Shown: one piece after another, positions 38,910-47,251 of the stretch
Layout: each line of letters opens with the position of its first letter
Position numbering within the stretch: position 1 is the first letter of the stretch
Source: Clostridia bacterium
GTDB lineage: Bacteria; Bacillota; Clostridia; Christensenellales; Borkfalkiaceae
DNA: 47,251 nt
Assembly (NCBI GenBank): GCA_028720205.1
Contig: JAQYLE010000073.1
Span: 1-47,251 of the forward strand
Direction: 5' to 3'
Program-made: the position numbers and the translations under genes
Notes under the pieces: model-generated
The model's input: the letters and a program-made list of their open reading frames with translations, nothing else
The model's database searches: none
Told to the model about the DNA's origin: nothing

Positions 38910-39332
38910 ATGAAAAGAAAGGGCTTTTTATATTGCGTTTTACTTTGCGCCGCATGCGTGTTTCTGCCTTTTTTTGCGGGAAACGCAGCCGGAAAAAAGG
39001 GCGATTCGCTTAAAGATATGGCAAAGACCTATTCGGGCGTTTACGAATGCAAAGAAATGAGGTACGGCGGCAGCGACCTGTCCGGATATATAAAATCCGC
39101 CGCCTTGGAATTAAAAGAAAACGGCACGTACGAACTACGCGTTACGTTTAAAAACGGCGACAAGAAGAAAGCGGACGGCCGCTACGAGGCGACGAACGAT
39201 ACGATAACGCTGATTTATTGCGGAAAAAACGGAGAGGCGCGGCGTGAATTTTCACGCGCCGAGGGAAAAATTACAATCGCTTGCGTTATTCACGAAAAAT
39301 TGTTGTACCTTGTTTTTATCCGCGGTGAATAA
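38910..39332 (+). CDS. Small secreted protein, lipocalin-like
   Basis: This 140-residue protein has a signal sequence (KRKGFLYCVLLCAACVFLPF, with cleavage likely near GNAAGKK). The mature part is short and beta-rich (SGVYECKEMRYGG, LELKENGTYELRVTF, DTITLIYC) and resembles small lipocalin-like surface proteins that report a substrate or polymer state. There is no clear Shine-Dalgarno before ATG 38910, so the start is uncertain. It follows the vanZ-like gene by 80 bp. Function is unknown. Confidence 0.62.
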   Translation: MKRKGFLYCVLLCAACVFLPFFAGNAAGKKGDSLKDMAKTYSGVYECKEMRYGGSDLSGYIKSAALELKENGTYELRVTFKNGDKKKADGRYEATNDTITLIYCGKNGEARREFSRAEGKITIACVIHEKLLYLVFIRGE

Positions 39333-39392
39333 ATAGGCGGTTCAATCGTAACGGAAAATATACAAAATTATATAAAATTATACAAAAACACA

Positions 39393-39432
39393 AAAACGCC
39401 TCGGACGGAATTATTTTCGTCCGAAGCGTTTT
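39393..39432. terminator. Bidirectional terminator between the secreted protein and nifJ
   Basis: AAAACGC-c-TCGGACG pairs with CGTCCGA-a-GCGTTTT, with runs of A and T outside. It can end both converging genes. Confidence 0.87.
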
Positions 39433-39473
39433 TTAGCGGTTGTTTTTACGGAATAATCCGTAAATAGCGCCGT

Positions 39474-42400
39474 TTAATCGTTGTTCTTTGCGGCAAGTTT
39501 CTTATAGCCCGCAAGGCGCGCTTTCGAAGCCTCTTCCGTTTCTTTATACAACATATCGGCAAGTTCCGGCTCCGTCTTTCTCAAAGAAGCATAACGCACT
39601 TCGCCCTGAATGAACGCCTGATAATCGCCCGTGGGATCTTTGGAATCCAGAATGAACGGATTCTTACCTTCCGCCGCAAGCATAGGATTGTAGCGGTACA
39701 ACTGCCAGTAGCCGCAATCCACCGCACTCTTTTCTTCGCTCTGCGATTTCGTCATGTTGATGCCGTGATTGATGCAGGGCGCGTAGCAGATAATCAGGGA
39801 AGGACCGTGATAACTTTCCGCTTCTTTCAGCGCTTTTACGAACTGCGCCTTATCGGAACCCATAGAGCACTGCGCCACGTATACGTAACCGTAGGTAGCG
39901 GCGATCATGCCGAGGTCTTTCTTCTTTACGCGTTTTCCGCCCGCCGCGAATTTGGCAACCGCCGCGATAGGCGTGGATTTGGAAGCCTGACCGCCCGTGT
40001 TGGAATACACTTCGGTATCCAGTACAAGCACGTTTACGTCCTCGCCCGAAGCCAGCACGTGATCGAGTCCGCCGTAGCCGATGTCGTACGCCCAGCCGTC
40101 GCCGCCGATGATCCAGAACGATTTTTTCACAAGGCAGTCTTTGGCTTTTAAAATATCGTTTACCAGCGTAAGTTCTTCGCCTTCGCAGTCGTTCTTGCAT
40201 TTTTCAAGGTCGGCAACCAGGGCCGCCGCCGTTACTTTGCTGCCTTCCGCGTCGTCCATATTGTCGATCCAGTCGGTTAAAATATTCTTGCATTCGGGGT
40301 ATTCCGCCCAGATTTCCGCAAGAGCCGCCACCTTGTCTTTCAACGCTTCTCTTCTTGCTTTATACGCAAGGTTCATGCCGAAGCCGAATTCCGCGTTGTC
40401 TTCGAACAGCGAGTTCGCCCAGGCGGGGCCGTGCCCTTGTTTGTTTTTGGTGTACGGGCAGGTAGGGGAAGAGCCGCCGTAAATCGAGGAGCAACCCGTG
40501 GCGTTGGCAACGATCATTCTGTCGCCGAAAAGTTGGGTAAGCACCTTAACGTAAGGCGTTTCGCCGCAACCCGCGCATGCGCCGGAGAATTCGAACAGCG
40601 GCTGCGAGAACTGCGATTTCTTCACGTCCGCCATTTTTTCGATGACGGCGGGGTCGATATCGGGCAACGTCTGCGCGAAGTTCCAGTTTGCCGCCTGTAC
40701 TTCCGCCACCGTTTCCAGAGGAACCATATTGATGGCGTTGTTTTCTTTCTTCGCCGCCTTTTCGCCGTTCTTCACGGCGTCCGCCGCCGCTTTCTGGTTT
40801 ACGGGACAGATGTCCGCGCACACGCCGCAACCCATACAATCGAGGGGAGAAACCTGAATGCGGAAGCCGTAGCCTTTCGCCTGCAACGCGGGCTTGGTAA
40901 CGAACGTATCGGGTTTCGCCGCGCCGTCCGCCACAAGGTAGGGGCGAATGGTGGCGTGCGGGCACACGAACGAGCACTGCGTGCACTGAATACATTTATC
41001 GATGTTCCAGTCGGGCACTCTCACGGCAACGCCGCGTTTTTCAAACTTGGTTGTACCCGTAGGCACGGAGCCGTCCGCATTGAACGCGGAGGAAGGAAGT
41101 TTGTCGCCTTCCAGCGCAAGAATGGGCGCTACTACGTTTTTGAAGTAAGGATCGTCGGCAAGTTTCACCATATCCGCGCCTTCGGTGGTGGTCGCCCACG
41201 AAGCGGGAATATCTATCTGCACAAGGTTGTCCTTAGCGGAATCGATGGCGTTGTAGTTCATCTGCACAATGGCGTCGCCCTTGCGCGAGAAGGACTTGTA
41301 AGCCATATACTTCATCAGCGCCACAGCCGTGTTTTTGTCGTCGGGGTCGGCGCTTTCGTAAGGCATAATCTGCTTGTTGATGCAGAAGAACGCCGATTGT
41401 AAAATGGTGGAAGTTTTGCCGCGAAGCCCCAGTTGCCCCGCAATCTTGATAGCGTCGATCACGTACAGGCGCGCGTGCTTTTTAGCAAGGGCGTTTTTCA
41501 TTTTGGCGGGCAGTTCTTTTTCAAGTTGTTCAAGCGTCGTCCATTCGCTGTTTAAAAGGAATGCGCCGCCGTCTTTCAAATCGCTTACCATATCGTAACG
41601 GGTAACGTACGAGGGATTGTGGCAGGCGATGAAGTCCGCCGCGTCGATAAGGTATTCCGACTGAATGGGTTTATCGCCGAAACGCAGGTGCGATACCGTG
41701 ATGCCGCCCGATTTTTTGGAATCGTAGAAGAAGTACGCCTGCACGTATTTGTCCGTATGGTCGCCGATGATTTTAACGGTGTTTTTGTTGGAACCAACCG
41801 TTCCGTCGGAGCCTAATCCGTAGAATTTGCACGAAGTGGAGCCTGCGGGCGCGGCGTCGAATTTTTCGGAAAAATCAAGCGAGGAATTGGTTACGTCCTC
41901 GTAAATACCCACGGTAAAGTGGTTCTTCGGTTGCGCCTGTTCGAGGTTCTTGTATACGGAAAGCGCCATGGTAGGGGTGAATTCTTTGGAGCCGAGCCCG
42001 TATCTGCCGCCGTAAACTTTAATGTTCGTTCTGCCCGTTTCCGCAAGCGCGGCGCATACGTCGAGGTATAAAGGTTCGCCGAGCGAGCCGGGTTCTTTCG
42101 TTCTGTCGAGCACGGCGAGTTTTTTGCAGGAGGCGGGAATCGCGTTTACAAACGCCGAAGCGTCGAACGGGCGGTATAAACGCACCTTTAACAAACCGTA
42201 CTTCTTGCCTTTGGCGTTAAGCGCGTTGATCGATTCTTCTATGGTTTCCGCGCCGCTGCCCATAATCACGATTACATTTTCCGCGTCTTTCGCGCCCACG
42301 TAATCGAACAGGTGATATTCTCTGCCCGTGTACTCGGAAACGACTTCCATCATTTCCGCAACGATGCCGGGTACCGCCGCATAGTGCGCGTTTGCCGTTT

Positions 42401-43106
42401 CTCTGTTCTGGAAGTAAGTATCGGAGTTCTGCGCCGTGCCTTTCTGAATCGGGTGTTCGGGGTTGAGCGCGCGGGCTTTGAATTCGTCCACGTACTTCTG
42501 CATGCCGAGTTTATCGAAAATCGCCTTGATTTCCGCGTAGTTATCCGCCTCGTCGAAGCCGTCGATTTTGGAATATTCGTGCGAAGTGCGGAATCCGTCG
42601 AAGAAGTGCAGGAACGGCACGCTGGATTTCAGCGTGGCAAGGTGCGCTACAAGCGAGAGATCCATTACTTCCTGCACGGAGGAGGAAGCCAGCATGGCAA
42701 ACCCCGTCTGACGGCAAGCCATCACGTCGGAATGATCGCCGAAGATGTTCAGCGAATGCGCCGCCAGCGCGCGAGCCGAAACGTGCATGACCATCGGCAG
42801 AAGTTCGCCGGAGATTTTGTACATGTTGGGGATCATTAAAAGAAGCCCCTGCGAAGCCGTGTACGTGGTGGTAAGCGCGCCTGCGGATAACGAGCCGTGC
42901 ACGGCGCCCGCCGCGCCGCCTTCGGATTCCATTTCCGCGATTCTCAGTTTTTGCCCCCACATATTGGTGCGTTTGGCAGTCGCCCATTCGTCGGCGGATT
43001 CCGCCATGGGCGAAGAGGGCGTGATGGGATAGATGGCGGCAACTTCCGAAAACGCATACGCTACGTGCGATGCGGCGGTATTGCCGTCGATGGTCATTTT
43101 TTTCAT
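39474..43106 (-). CDS. nifJ: Pyruvate:ferredoxin (flavodoxin) oxidoreductase
   Basis: This 1210-residue single-chain enzyme converts pyruvate and CoA to acetyl-CoA and CO2 and reduces ferredoxin, the central step of clostridial fermentation. Domains in order: alpha region (YPITPSSPMAESADEW), gamma region, a two-cluster ferredoxin domain (CIQCTQCSFVCPHATI and CMGCGVCADICPVN), and the thiamine-pyrophosphate domain (GDGWAYDIGYGGLDHVLASG, then NTGGQASKSTP) with a third cluster (GACAGCGETPY). Length is normal. ATG 43106 has GGAGG 9 bp upstream; a longer open frame upstream does not fit the family. It has a strong promoter and its own terminator. Its electrons can feed the hydrogenase at 26292. Confidence 0.97.
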   Translation of the reverse strand: MKKMTIDGNTAASHVAYAFSEVAAIYPITPSSPMAESADEWATAKRTNMWGQKLRIAEMESEGGAAGAVHGSLSAGALTTTYTASQGLLLMIPNMYKISGELLPMVMHVSARALAAHSLNIFGDHSDVMACRQTGFAMLASSSVQEVMDLSLVAHLATLKSSVPFLHFFDGFRTSHEYSKIDGFDEADNYAEIKAIFDKLGMQKYVDEFKARALNPEHPIQKGTAQNSDTYFQNRETANAHYAAVPGIVAEMMEVVSEYTGREYHLFDYVGAKDAENVIVIMGSGAETIEESINALNAKGKKYGLLKVRLYRPFDASAFVNAIPASCKKLAVLDRTKEPGSLGEPLYLDVCAALAETGRTNIKVYGGRYGLGSKEFTPTMALSVYKNLEQAQPKNHFTVGIYEDVTNSSLDFSEKFDAAPAGSTSCKFYGLGSDGTVGSNKNTVKIIGDHTDKYVQAYFFYDSKKSGGITVSHLRFGDKPIQSEYLIDAADFIACHNPSYVTRYDMVSDLKDGGAFLLNSEWTTLEQLEKELPAKMKNALAKKHARLYVIDAIKIAGQLGLRGKTSTILQSAFFCINKQIMPYESADPDDKNTAVALMKYMAYKSFSRKGDAIVQMNYNAIDSAKDNLVQIDIPASWATTTEGADMVKLADDPYFKNVVAPILALEGDKLPSSAFNADGSVPTGTTKFEKRGVAVRVPDWNIDKCIQCTQCSFVCPHATIRPYLVADGAAKPDTFVTKPALQAKGYGFRIQVSPLDCMGCGVCADICPVNQKAAADAVKNGEKAAKKENNAINMVPLETVAEVQAANWNFAQTLPDIDPAVIEKMADVKKSQFSQPLFEFSGACAGCGETPYVKVLTQLFGDRMIVANATGCSSIYGGSSPTCPYTKNKQGHGPAWANSLFEDNAEFGFGMNLAYKARREALKDKVAALAEIWAEYPECKNILTDWIDNMDDAEGSKVTAAALVADLEKCKNDCEGEELTLVNDILKAKDCLVKKSFWIIGGDGWAYDIGYGGLDHVLASGEDVNVLVLDTEVYSNTGGQASKSTPIAAVAKFAAGGKRVKKKDLGMIAATYGYVYVAQCSMGSDKAQFVKALKEAESYHGPSLIICYAPCINHGINMTKSQSEEKSAVDCGYWQLYRYNPMLAAEGKNPFILDSKDPTGDYQAFIQGEVRYASLRKTEPELADMLYKETEEASKARLAGYKKLAAKNND

Positions 43107-43227
43107 CGAAAAAAGCCTCCGTAAAATATAGTTTATCGTTTTTGTGCGCAAGGCAAAAACACAACCTCGTTCTTCCGCCGTAGTTTCCGCAAGCCAAAAC
43201 GGAGGTCGTTCTCAGCCTCACTCATAT

Positions 43228-43256
43228 ATTATAACTTTTTCTTTCGGTTAAGTCAA
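43228..43256 (-). promoter_or_regulatory. Promoter of nifJ
   Basis: On the minus strand TTGACT (43256-43251), 17 bp and TATAAT (43233-43228). The roughly 115-nt leader has a GTTTTTG/CAAAAAC hairpin but no riboswitch that I recognise. Confidence 0.8.
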
Positions 43257-43329
43257 TAGCAAAAGGCGAGAAAAAGAAAAAATTTTGAAAAAATATTTGT
43301 TCCGGCATAAAAATTTCACGGCATTTTCA

Positions 43330-43358
43330 TTGTCTTTTCCCCGAATATTTGATATAAT
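43330..43358 (+). promoter_or_regulatory. Promoter of the ECF transporter operon
   Basis: TTGTCT (43330-43335), 17 bp and TATAAT (43353-43358), about 75 bp before the first possible start codon. The 74 bp between this -35 and the nifJ -35 hold no obvious operator. Confidence 0.7.
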
Positions 43359-43436
43359 GTAGTATTATAAAGAAAAATACGGGTAAATTTCGCGCGTACG
43401 GGTAAATTTACGGTTGCGAAGCGAAAGAGTAAAGCA

Positions 43437-45416
43437 TTGCGAAAAAGGCGGACGGGTTTGAACGAACGACGGCAGACAACTTCATACGAAAATCAGGCGT
43501 TACACGCGCCCGAAGACGAAAACGGCGGCAGCGGCGCAATCGGCGAAAATCCGCTCGCCGTAAAATTCGAAAACGTTTCTTTTTCTTACGGCGAGGAGGA
43601 AAAAGAGGCGCTTCACCGCGTTTCTCTGGAAGTGAAACAGGGAGAGTTCGTGGCGATTTTAGGGCATAACGGCAGCGGAAAATCAACGTTGGCGCGGCTG
43701 ATCAACGGGCTTTTAACTCCTACGGAGGGAAAAATCGCCGTTCTCGGCATGGACGCGGGCGATAAAAAGAACCTGTTCGAAATAAGAAAAAACGCGGGCA
43801 TCGTGTTTCAGAATCCCGATAATCAGACGGTGGCTTCCATCGTGGAGGACGACGTGGCGTTCGGCCCGGAAAATATCGGCGTGCCGCGCGAAGAAATAGG
43901 CGGAAGAATCGATTTCGCTTTAAACGCCGTGGGCATGCAGCCGTATCGCCGTGCGGAAACCGCGCGGCTTTCCGGCGGGCAGAAACAGCGCGTGGCGATT
44001 GCCGGCGTGCTGGCGCTGATGCCGAAAATTATGATTTTAGACGAATCCACCGCCATGCTCGATCCGAAAGGCAGACGCGAAGTAACCGAAACGGTAAAGC
44101 GGCTGAATCGGGAAAACGGCATTACGGTAATATCTATCACGCACTTTCCCGAAGAGGCGGCGCAGGCGGACAGGGCGATTGTGCTGAACCGCGGCGAAGT
44201 GGCGTTGCAGGGCACGCCCGACGAGGTGCTTAAAAGCGAGGAGCAACTTTTAACGTTTAATCTTACTCTGCCGCGTTGCGTAAAAATCTGTCGCGAACTG
44301 CGCGGAAAGGGCATGAACGTGCCCGACGCGCTGCGCGCCGAAGAAATCGCCGAAGAAATTCTGAACAACCCCGCAAAACGTCCGTTTGAAAAAAGCGCGG
44401 AGAATATGTTCGCCGCAATAAACGGAGCGGACGAACGAAAAAATAACGAATTCGCGGTAGAATGCGCCGATTTGTATTTTTCGTACGACGGGGGAGAGGA
44501 GCACGCGCTGAACGGCGTGAATTTAAACATAAAAAAAGGCGATTTTTTTGGCATTATCGGGCATACGGGCAGCGGAAAATCCACCTTTGCGCGGCATCTG
44601 AACGCGTTGGAAAAATTGCCGACGGCGCAGAAAAAATACAAGCCGAAAAAAGAGAAAAAACGCAAAAAACAGGCGGGCGCGGCAGATACGGCAGTCGCGC
44701 CGCATACCGTACTGAACGTAAACGGCTACGATCTATCCGATAAAAACACGGATTTTTTCGCCTTGCGCTCTTCCGTGGGAATGGTGTTTCAGTATCCCGA
44801 ATATCAGTTGTTTGCCGAAACGGTGTTTGCCGACGTGGCGTTCGGGTTGAAAAATTTTTCAAAAACTCCCCTTTCCGAAGCGGAGACGGCGCGGGCGGTA
44901 AAAGAGGCGCTGGAAAAAGTGGGACTTTCATATGAAGAAGTGAAAGACAAATCTCCGTTTGAACTTTCGGGCGGACAAAAACGCAGGGTTGCGATTGCCG
45001 GCGTAATTGTAACGAAGCCGAAAATTCTTGTTTTAGACGAGCCTGCGGCGGGGCTGGATCCTTTAGGCAAAGAAGAAATCGCCGCTTTGTTAAAACGCGT
45101 GCACGAGGATTGGTGCGAAACGGTGATCGTCGTTTCGCACGACATGGACGAAATTGCCGAATTATGCAACCGCGCGGCGGTATTTTCGGAAGGGAAAGCG
45201 GTATTCTGCGATTCTCCCGAACGGTTGTTTACGCAACATGCCGAAGAATTGCTGAAACTGGGGCTGGATATTCCCGAAACGGCGAAAATTCAGCGCGAAC
45301 TGCGCTCTCGCGGCGTAAACGTGCAATCCGATCTGACGTTAAAAGGGTTTGTAAACGCCGCGGCGCAGGCGATGGGGTACGGCGAAAGCCGCGAAACGGG
45401 AGGGCCGGAAGAATGA
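43437..45416 (+). CDS. Fused EcfA1-EcfA2 ATPase of an energy-coupling factor transporter
   Basis: 659 residues with two complete ABC ATPase units in one chain; in most Firmicutes they are separate EcfA1 and EcfA2. Unit 1: Walker A GHNGSGKST (near 78), QNPDNQ, signature LSGGQKQR, Walker B MILDEST. Unit 2: Walker A GHTGSGKST (near 375), then a lysine-rich insertion (KKYKPKKEKKRKKQ, near 399-412), Q-loop QYPEYQ, LSGGQKRR and ILVLDEPAAGLDP. It powers vitamin or metal uptake with EcfT and various S components. The start is a TTG at 43437 or 43458; only the second has a fair Shine-Dalgarno (AAGGCGG). The stop overlaps the ecfT ATG by 4 bp. No S component is nearby, which is usual for shared ECF modules. 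Confidence 0.9.
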   Translation: MRKRRTGLNERRQTTSYENQALHAPEDENGGSGAIGENPLAVKFENVSFSYGEEEKEALHRVSLEVKQGEFVAILGHNGSGKSTLARLINGLLTPTEGKIAVLGMDAGDKKNLFEIRKNAGIVFQNPDNQTVASIVEDDVAFGPENIGVPREEIGGRIDFALNAVGMQPYRRAETARLSGGQKQRVAIAGVLALMPKIMILDESTAMLDPKGRREVTETVKRLNRENGITVISITHFPEEAAQADRAIVLNRGEVALQGTPDEVLKSEEQLLTFNLTLPRCVKICRELRGKGMNVPDALRAEEIAEEILNNPAKRPFEKSAENMFAAINGADERKNNEFAVECADLYFSYDGGEEHALNGVNLNIKKGDFFGIIGHTGSGKSTFARHLNALEKLPTAQKKYKPKKEKKRKKQAGAADTAVAPHTVLNVNGYDLSDKNTDFFALRSSVGMVFQYPEYQLFAETVFADVAFGLKNFSKTPLSEAETARAVKEALEKVGLSYEEVKDKSPFELSGGQKRRVAIAGVIVTKPKILVLDEPAAGLDPLGKEEIAALLKRVHEDWCETVIVVSHDMDEIAELCNRAAVFSEGKAVFCDSPERLFTQHAEELLKLGLDIPETAKIQRELRSRGVNVQSDLTLKGFVNAAAQAMGYGESRETGGPEE

Positions 45417-46222
45417 AAGTCACTTTCGGGCGGTATATGCCGAAAAACTCGTTTGCGGATAAATGCGATCCGCGCGGAAAACTGTTGCTTTTAATCGCGT
45501 ATATCGCGGCTGTGTTTACGGCGAAAAACTTTCTCGCGCTGGCGGTGGTTGCGGCTGTGTTGCTGGTATGCGCGGCGGCTTCGAAAACTTCGATAGCGCA
45601 GGTGTTGCGTTCGGTGAAAGGCGTGTTGTTTTTACTCCTTTTTACCGTGATCGTCAATCTGTTTTTTTATAAACAGGGCGACGTGATTCTGCATTGGGGA
45701 TTTATCCGTATCACCAGACAGGGGGTGTTCGCCACGCTGTTTCTGGGCGCGAGGCTGATTCTTCTCGTATGCGGTTCGTCGCTTTTAACGCTCACCACTT
45801 CGCCCGTTTCGCTTACCGACGGGTTGGAAAGTTTATTAACGCCGCTGAAATGGGTGCGCTTTCCCGTGCACGAACTTGCGCTGATTATGTCTATCGCGCT
45901 GCGGTTTATCCCTATTTTGTCGGACGAAACGTCGCGCATCATGTCCGCGCAGAAAGCGCGCGGAGCGGATTTTGAAACGGGGGGACTCATACGCCGCGTA
46001 AAGGCGGTGATCCCCGTGCTGATTCCGCTGTTGATCAGCGCGTTCCGCAGAGCGGACGAACTCGGCGACGCGATGGACGCGCGTTGTTATTCGGGGAGTA
46101 AGGTACGCACGAAATACAAAAAACTGCGCTTTACCGCGCGCGATCTGGCGGTGTTGTTCACGGGAGCGGTAATGATTGCGGGCGTGGTGCTGTTCAGAAT
46201 TTATTTTGCCTGGAACGTGTAA
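45413..46222 (+). CDS. ecfT: Energy-coupling factor transporter transmembrane protein EcfT
   Basis: This 269-residue membrane protein links the EcfA ATPases to substrate-binding S components. Hydrophobic segments run through residues 25-130 and near the C-terminus (LAVLFTGAVMIAGVVLF). The long cytoplasmic coupling helices carry the EcfT Ala-Arg-Gly motifs: SAQKARGADF and GDAMDARCYSG. The ATG overlaps the end of the fused ATPase gene (ATGA), so they are translated together. TruA follows 77 bp later, a common order in Firmicutes. Confidence 0.95.
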   Translation: MKVTFGRYMPKNSFADKCDPRGKLLLLIAYIAAVFTAKNFLALAVVAAVLLVCAAASKTSIAQVLRSVKGVLFLLLFTVIVNLFFYKQGDVILHWGFIRITRQGVFATLFLGARLILLVCGSSLLTLTTSPVSLTDGLESLLTPLKWVRFPVHELALIMSIALRFIPILSDETSRIMSAQKARGADFETGGLIRRVKAVIPVLIPLLISAFRRADELGDAMDARCYSGSKVRTKYKKLRFTARDLAVLFTGAVMIAGVVLFRIYFAWNV

Positions 46223-46299
46223 AAGCGCATGATTTGCGCGGACGGACGGGAAAAACGGAAAAGAGCGGAGCGGAAAACGAAAAAAAGGCGGTGAAATCA

Positions 46300-47088
46300 A
46301 TGCGCTACGTAGCGGCGATATCGTACGACGGAACGGAATATGCGGGTTGGCAACGGCAGAAAAACGCCGTGAGCGTGCAGGAAACGCTGGAAAACGCTCT
46401 GCTTTCCGCTTTCGGAGAGAAAATTACGGTGACGGCAAGCGGCAGAACGGACGCGGGCGTGCACGCCGAAGAACAAATCGTGCATTTCGACGCGGAACTT
46501 TCTCTTCCGCCCGAAAAACTGCCCGAGGCGGTAAACAAATTTCTGCCGGGCGGCGTCAGCATATTAAAAAGCGCGCGCGCAAAAGAGGGATTTGACGCCA
46601 ACCGCAGCGCCAAGAAAAAAACGTACCGTTATTCGCTGTATACGTATCCGCAGAAATTGCCGTTAAAAGAGAGGTTCGCCGTGCGGCAGGACGCCGTTCC
46701 GGGCGTGGAAAAATTGCGCGAATGCGCCGCGTTTCTCTGCGGAAAGCACGATTTCAAAGCGTTCTGCGCCGCGAATTCCGCCGTAAAAACCACCGTGCGT
46801 ACGGTATACGAAGTGCGCGTGGAAGAGCGCCGTTTTACGGCGGCGGAAACAACGGGGCGCGAAATCGATTTTTTCGTTACCGGCAACGGGTTCTTATATA
46901 ACATGGTGCGCACGATGACGGGCGAAATTCTTGCGCTGGCAAACGGAAAACGCTCGCGGGAAAGTCTGCTTTCGGCGTTTGAAACGGGGCGGCGCGAACT
47001 GCTTGATAAAACCATGCCCGCCAAAGGTCTTACGCTGACGCGCGTGGATTACGGCTTCGATTTGTTCGGCGGCGGTTCGGACGGGTAA
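46300..47088 (+). CDS. truA: tRNA pseudouridine(38-40) synthase
   Basis: This 262-residue enzyme makes pseudouridine at positions 38-40 of the tRNA anticodon arm. The catalytic Asp is D51 in ASGRTDAGVHA. YVAAISYDGTEYAGWQRQ at the N-terminus, KKTYRYSLYTYP in the middle and FLYNMVRTMTGEI near the end are typical. ATG 46300 fits the family and follows GGCGGTG; the frame is open further upstream without conserved residues. The gene probably ends the ECF operon (ecfA1A2-ecfT-truA). No terminator is visible in the 80 bp after it. Confidence 0.95.
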   Translation: MRYVAAISYDGTEYAGWQRQKNAVSVQETLENALLSAFGEKITVTASGRTDAGVHAEEQIVHFDAELSLPPEKLPEAVNKFLPGGVSILKSARAKEGFDANRSAKKKTYRYSLYTYPQKLPLKERFAVRQDAVPGVEKLRECAAFLCGKHDFKAFCAANSAVKTTVRTVYEVRVEERRFTAAETTGREIDFFVTGNGFLYNMVRTMTGEILALANGKRSRESLLSAFETGRRELLDKTMPAKGLTLTRVDYGFDLFGGGSDG

Positions 47089-47169
47089 AGCATAAAATAA
47101 AAAAATAATTTGACGGAATAATGCTAAACATAGTAAGGATGTAAAAAATACTAACGGGACGAAAGAGTT

Positions 47170-47251
47170 ATGGAGATTTATCGTATTTTCGATTCGGTTG
47201 TTACGGCGTACGTTTATTCGAACCAAAGTTATCAGGGGCTGCATACCAACG
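47170..47251 (+). CDS. Start of an unidentified gene, cut by the window end
   Basis: An ATG at 47170 opens 27 codons (MEIYRIFDSVVTAYVYSNQS and onward) to the window end. GGGACGAAAGAG lies upstream and is a fair ribosome-binding site. A TTGACG at about 47110 has no good -10 at 17 bp. The fragment is too short to identify, and it could still be a chance frame. Confidence 0.45.
   Translation, partial: MEIYRIFDSVVTAYVYSNQSYQGLHTN

Noticed and set aside
40431-41402. A 323-codon frame on the plus strand opposite nifJ
   Set aside because: It is a shadow of PFOR; composition is Arg/His-rich and no motif is present.
43107-43222. A thiamine (TPP) riboswitch before nifJ
   Set aside because: The leader contains CUGAGA-like bases, but the rest of the TPP aptamer is missing.
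43823-44665. A 280-codon frame on the minus strand opposite the fused ECF ATPase
   Set aside because: Shadow frame rich in Ser/Phe/Arg with no family signature; the ABC motifs on the plus strand are complete.
47090-47170. TTGACG near 47110 as promoter for the last gene
   Set aside because: No acceptable -10 at 16-18 bp.
1-47251. CRISPR array, tRNA, rRNA genes or prophage
   Set aside because: No regularly spaced repeats, no tRNA cloverleaf or rRNA sequence and no phage structural genes were seen on either strand.

Overview
The window looks like the chromosome of an anaerobic, fermentative, Gram-positive bacterium of the Clostridia type. Supporting features are pyruvate:ferredoxin oxidoreductase, two kinds of [FeFe]-hydrogenase, a T-box-like leader before ileS, an archaeal-type (probably non-discriminating) aspartyl-tRNA synthetase, a type-2 isoleucyl-tRNA synthetase, an rpsF-ssb-rpsR operon and an ECF transporter module. 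Genes are closely packed and there is no phage, plasmid, CRISPR array or tRNA gene. The only possible mobile-element trace is a hairpin at 154-200. I cannot name the species; an uncultured gut Clostridia lineage is my guess.

Layout. 1-570: intergenic DNA with a probable 6S RNA on the minus strand, its consensus promoter and tandem terminators. 585-8790: pdxY-like kinase (minus), aspS, a small HMA protein, a T-box-like leader plus ileS, an rRNA methyltransferase and an RluA-type pseudouridine synthase. 8952-14474: a large surface protein, a divergent feoAB pair and a second pseudouridine synthase. 14620-18737: a metal-resistance operon with a visible palindromic operator (ArsR-type sensor, P1B ATPase, RdgB, YfcE-like phosphoesterase). 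18820-20674: Pit phosphate transporter with its DUF47 partner. 20896-22700: a LysR regulator and an APH-like kinase. 22802-27722: a hydrogen-metabolism island (two mini 2Fe-2S proteins, a PAS-containing sensory-type [FeFe]-hydrogenase, a SpoIIE/PP2C phosphatase and a group-B-like [FeFe]-hydrogenase). 27935-34873: a RecD/Dda-like helicase, rpsR-ssb-rpsF, a 939-residue membrane-anchored repeat protein and the CCA-adding enzyme. 34931-39332: an unidentified short structured transcript, a lipid kinase, a PAS-PP2C phosphatase, a CpsB-type phosphatase, a VanZ-like protein and a small secreted protein. 39474-47088: nifJ (PFOR), a fused EcfA1A2 ATPase, EcfT and TruA. A gene of unknown type starts at 47170 and runs off the window.

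How it fits together. PFOR makes reduced ferredoxin from pyruvate and the hydrogenases can discharge it as H2. The PAS-bearing hydrogenase beside a PP2C phosphatase suggests that H2 or redox state is sensed and passed on through protein dephosphorylation. A second PP2C phosphatase, with a four-cysteine PAS domain, may do something similar elsewhere.

Two features of gene expression stand out. I can place 17 promoters with a -10 close to TATAAT and exactly 17 bp to the -35, including one divergent pair that shares a single palindromic -35 (TTGCAA) and another pair that interleaves. Two genes (feoB and the vanZ-like gene) have a good Shine-Dalgarno at normal spacing followed by ACG instead of ATG/GTG/TTG. 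The best candidates for something not yet described are the hydrogen-sensing island, the 34966-35040 RNA, the repeat protein and the ACG starts.
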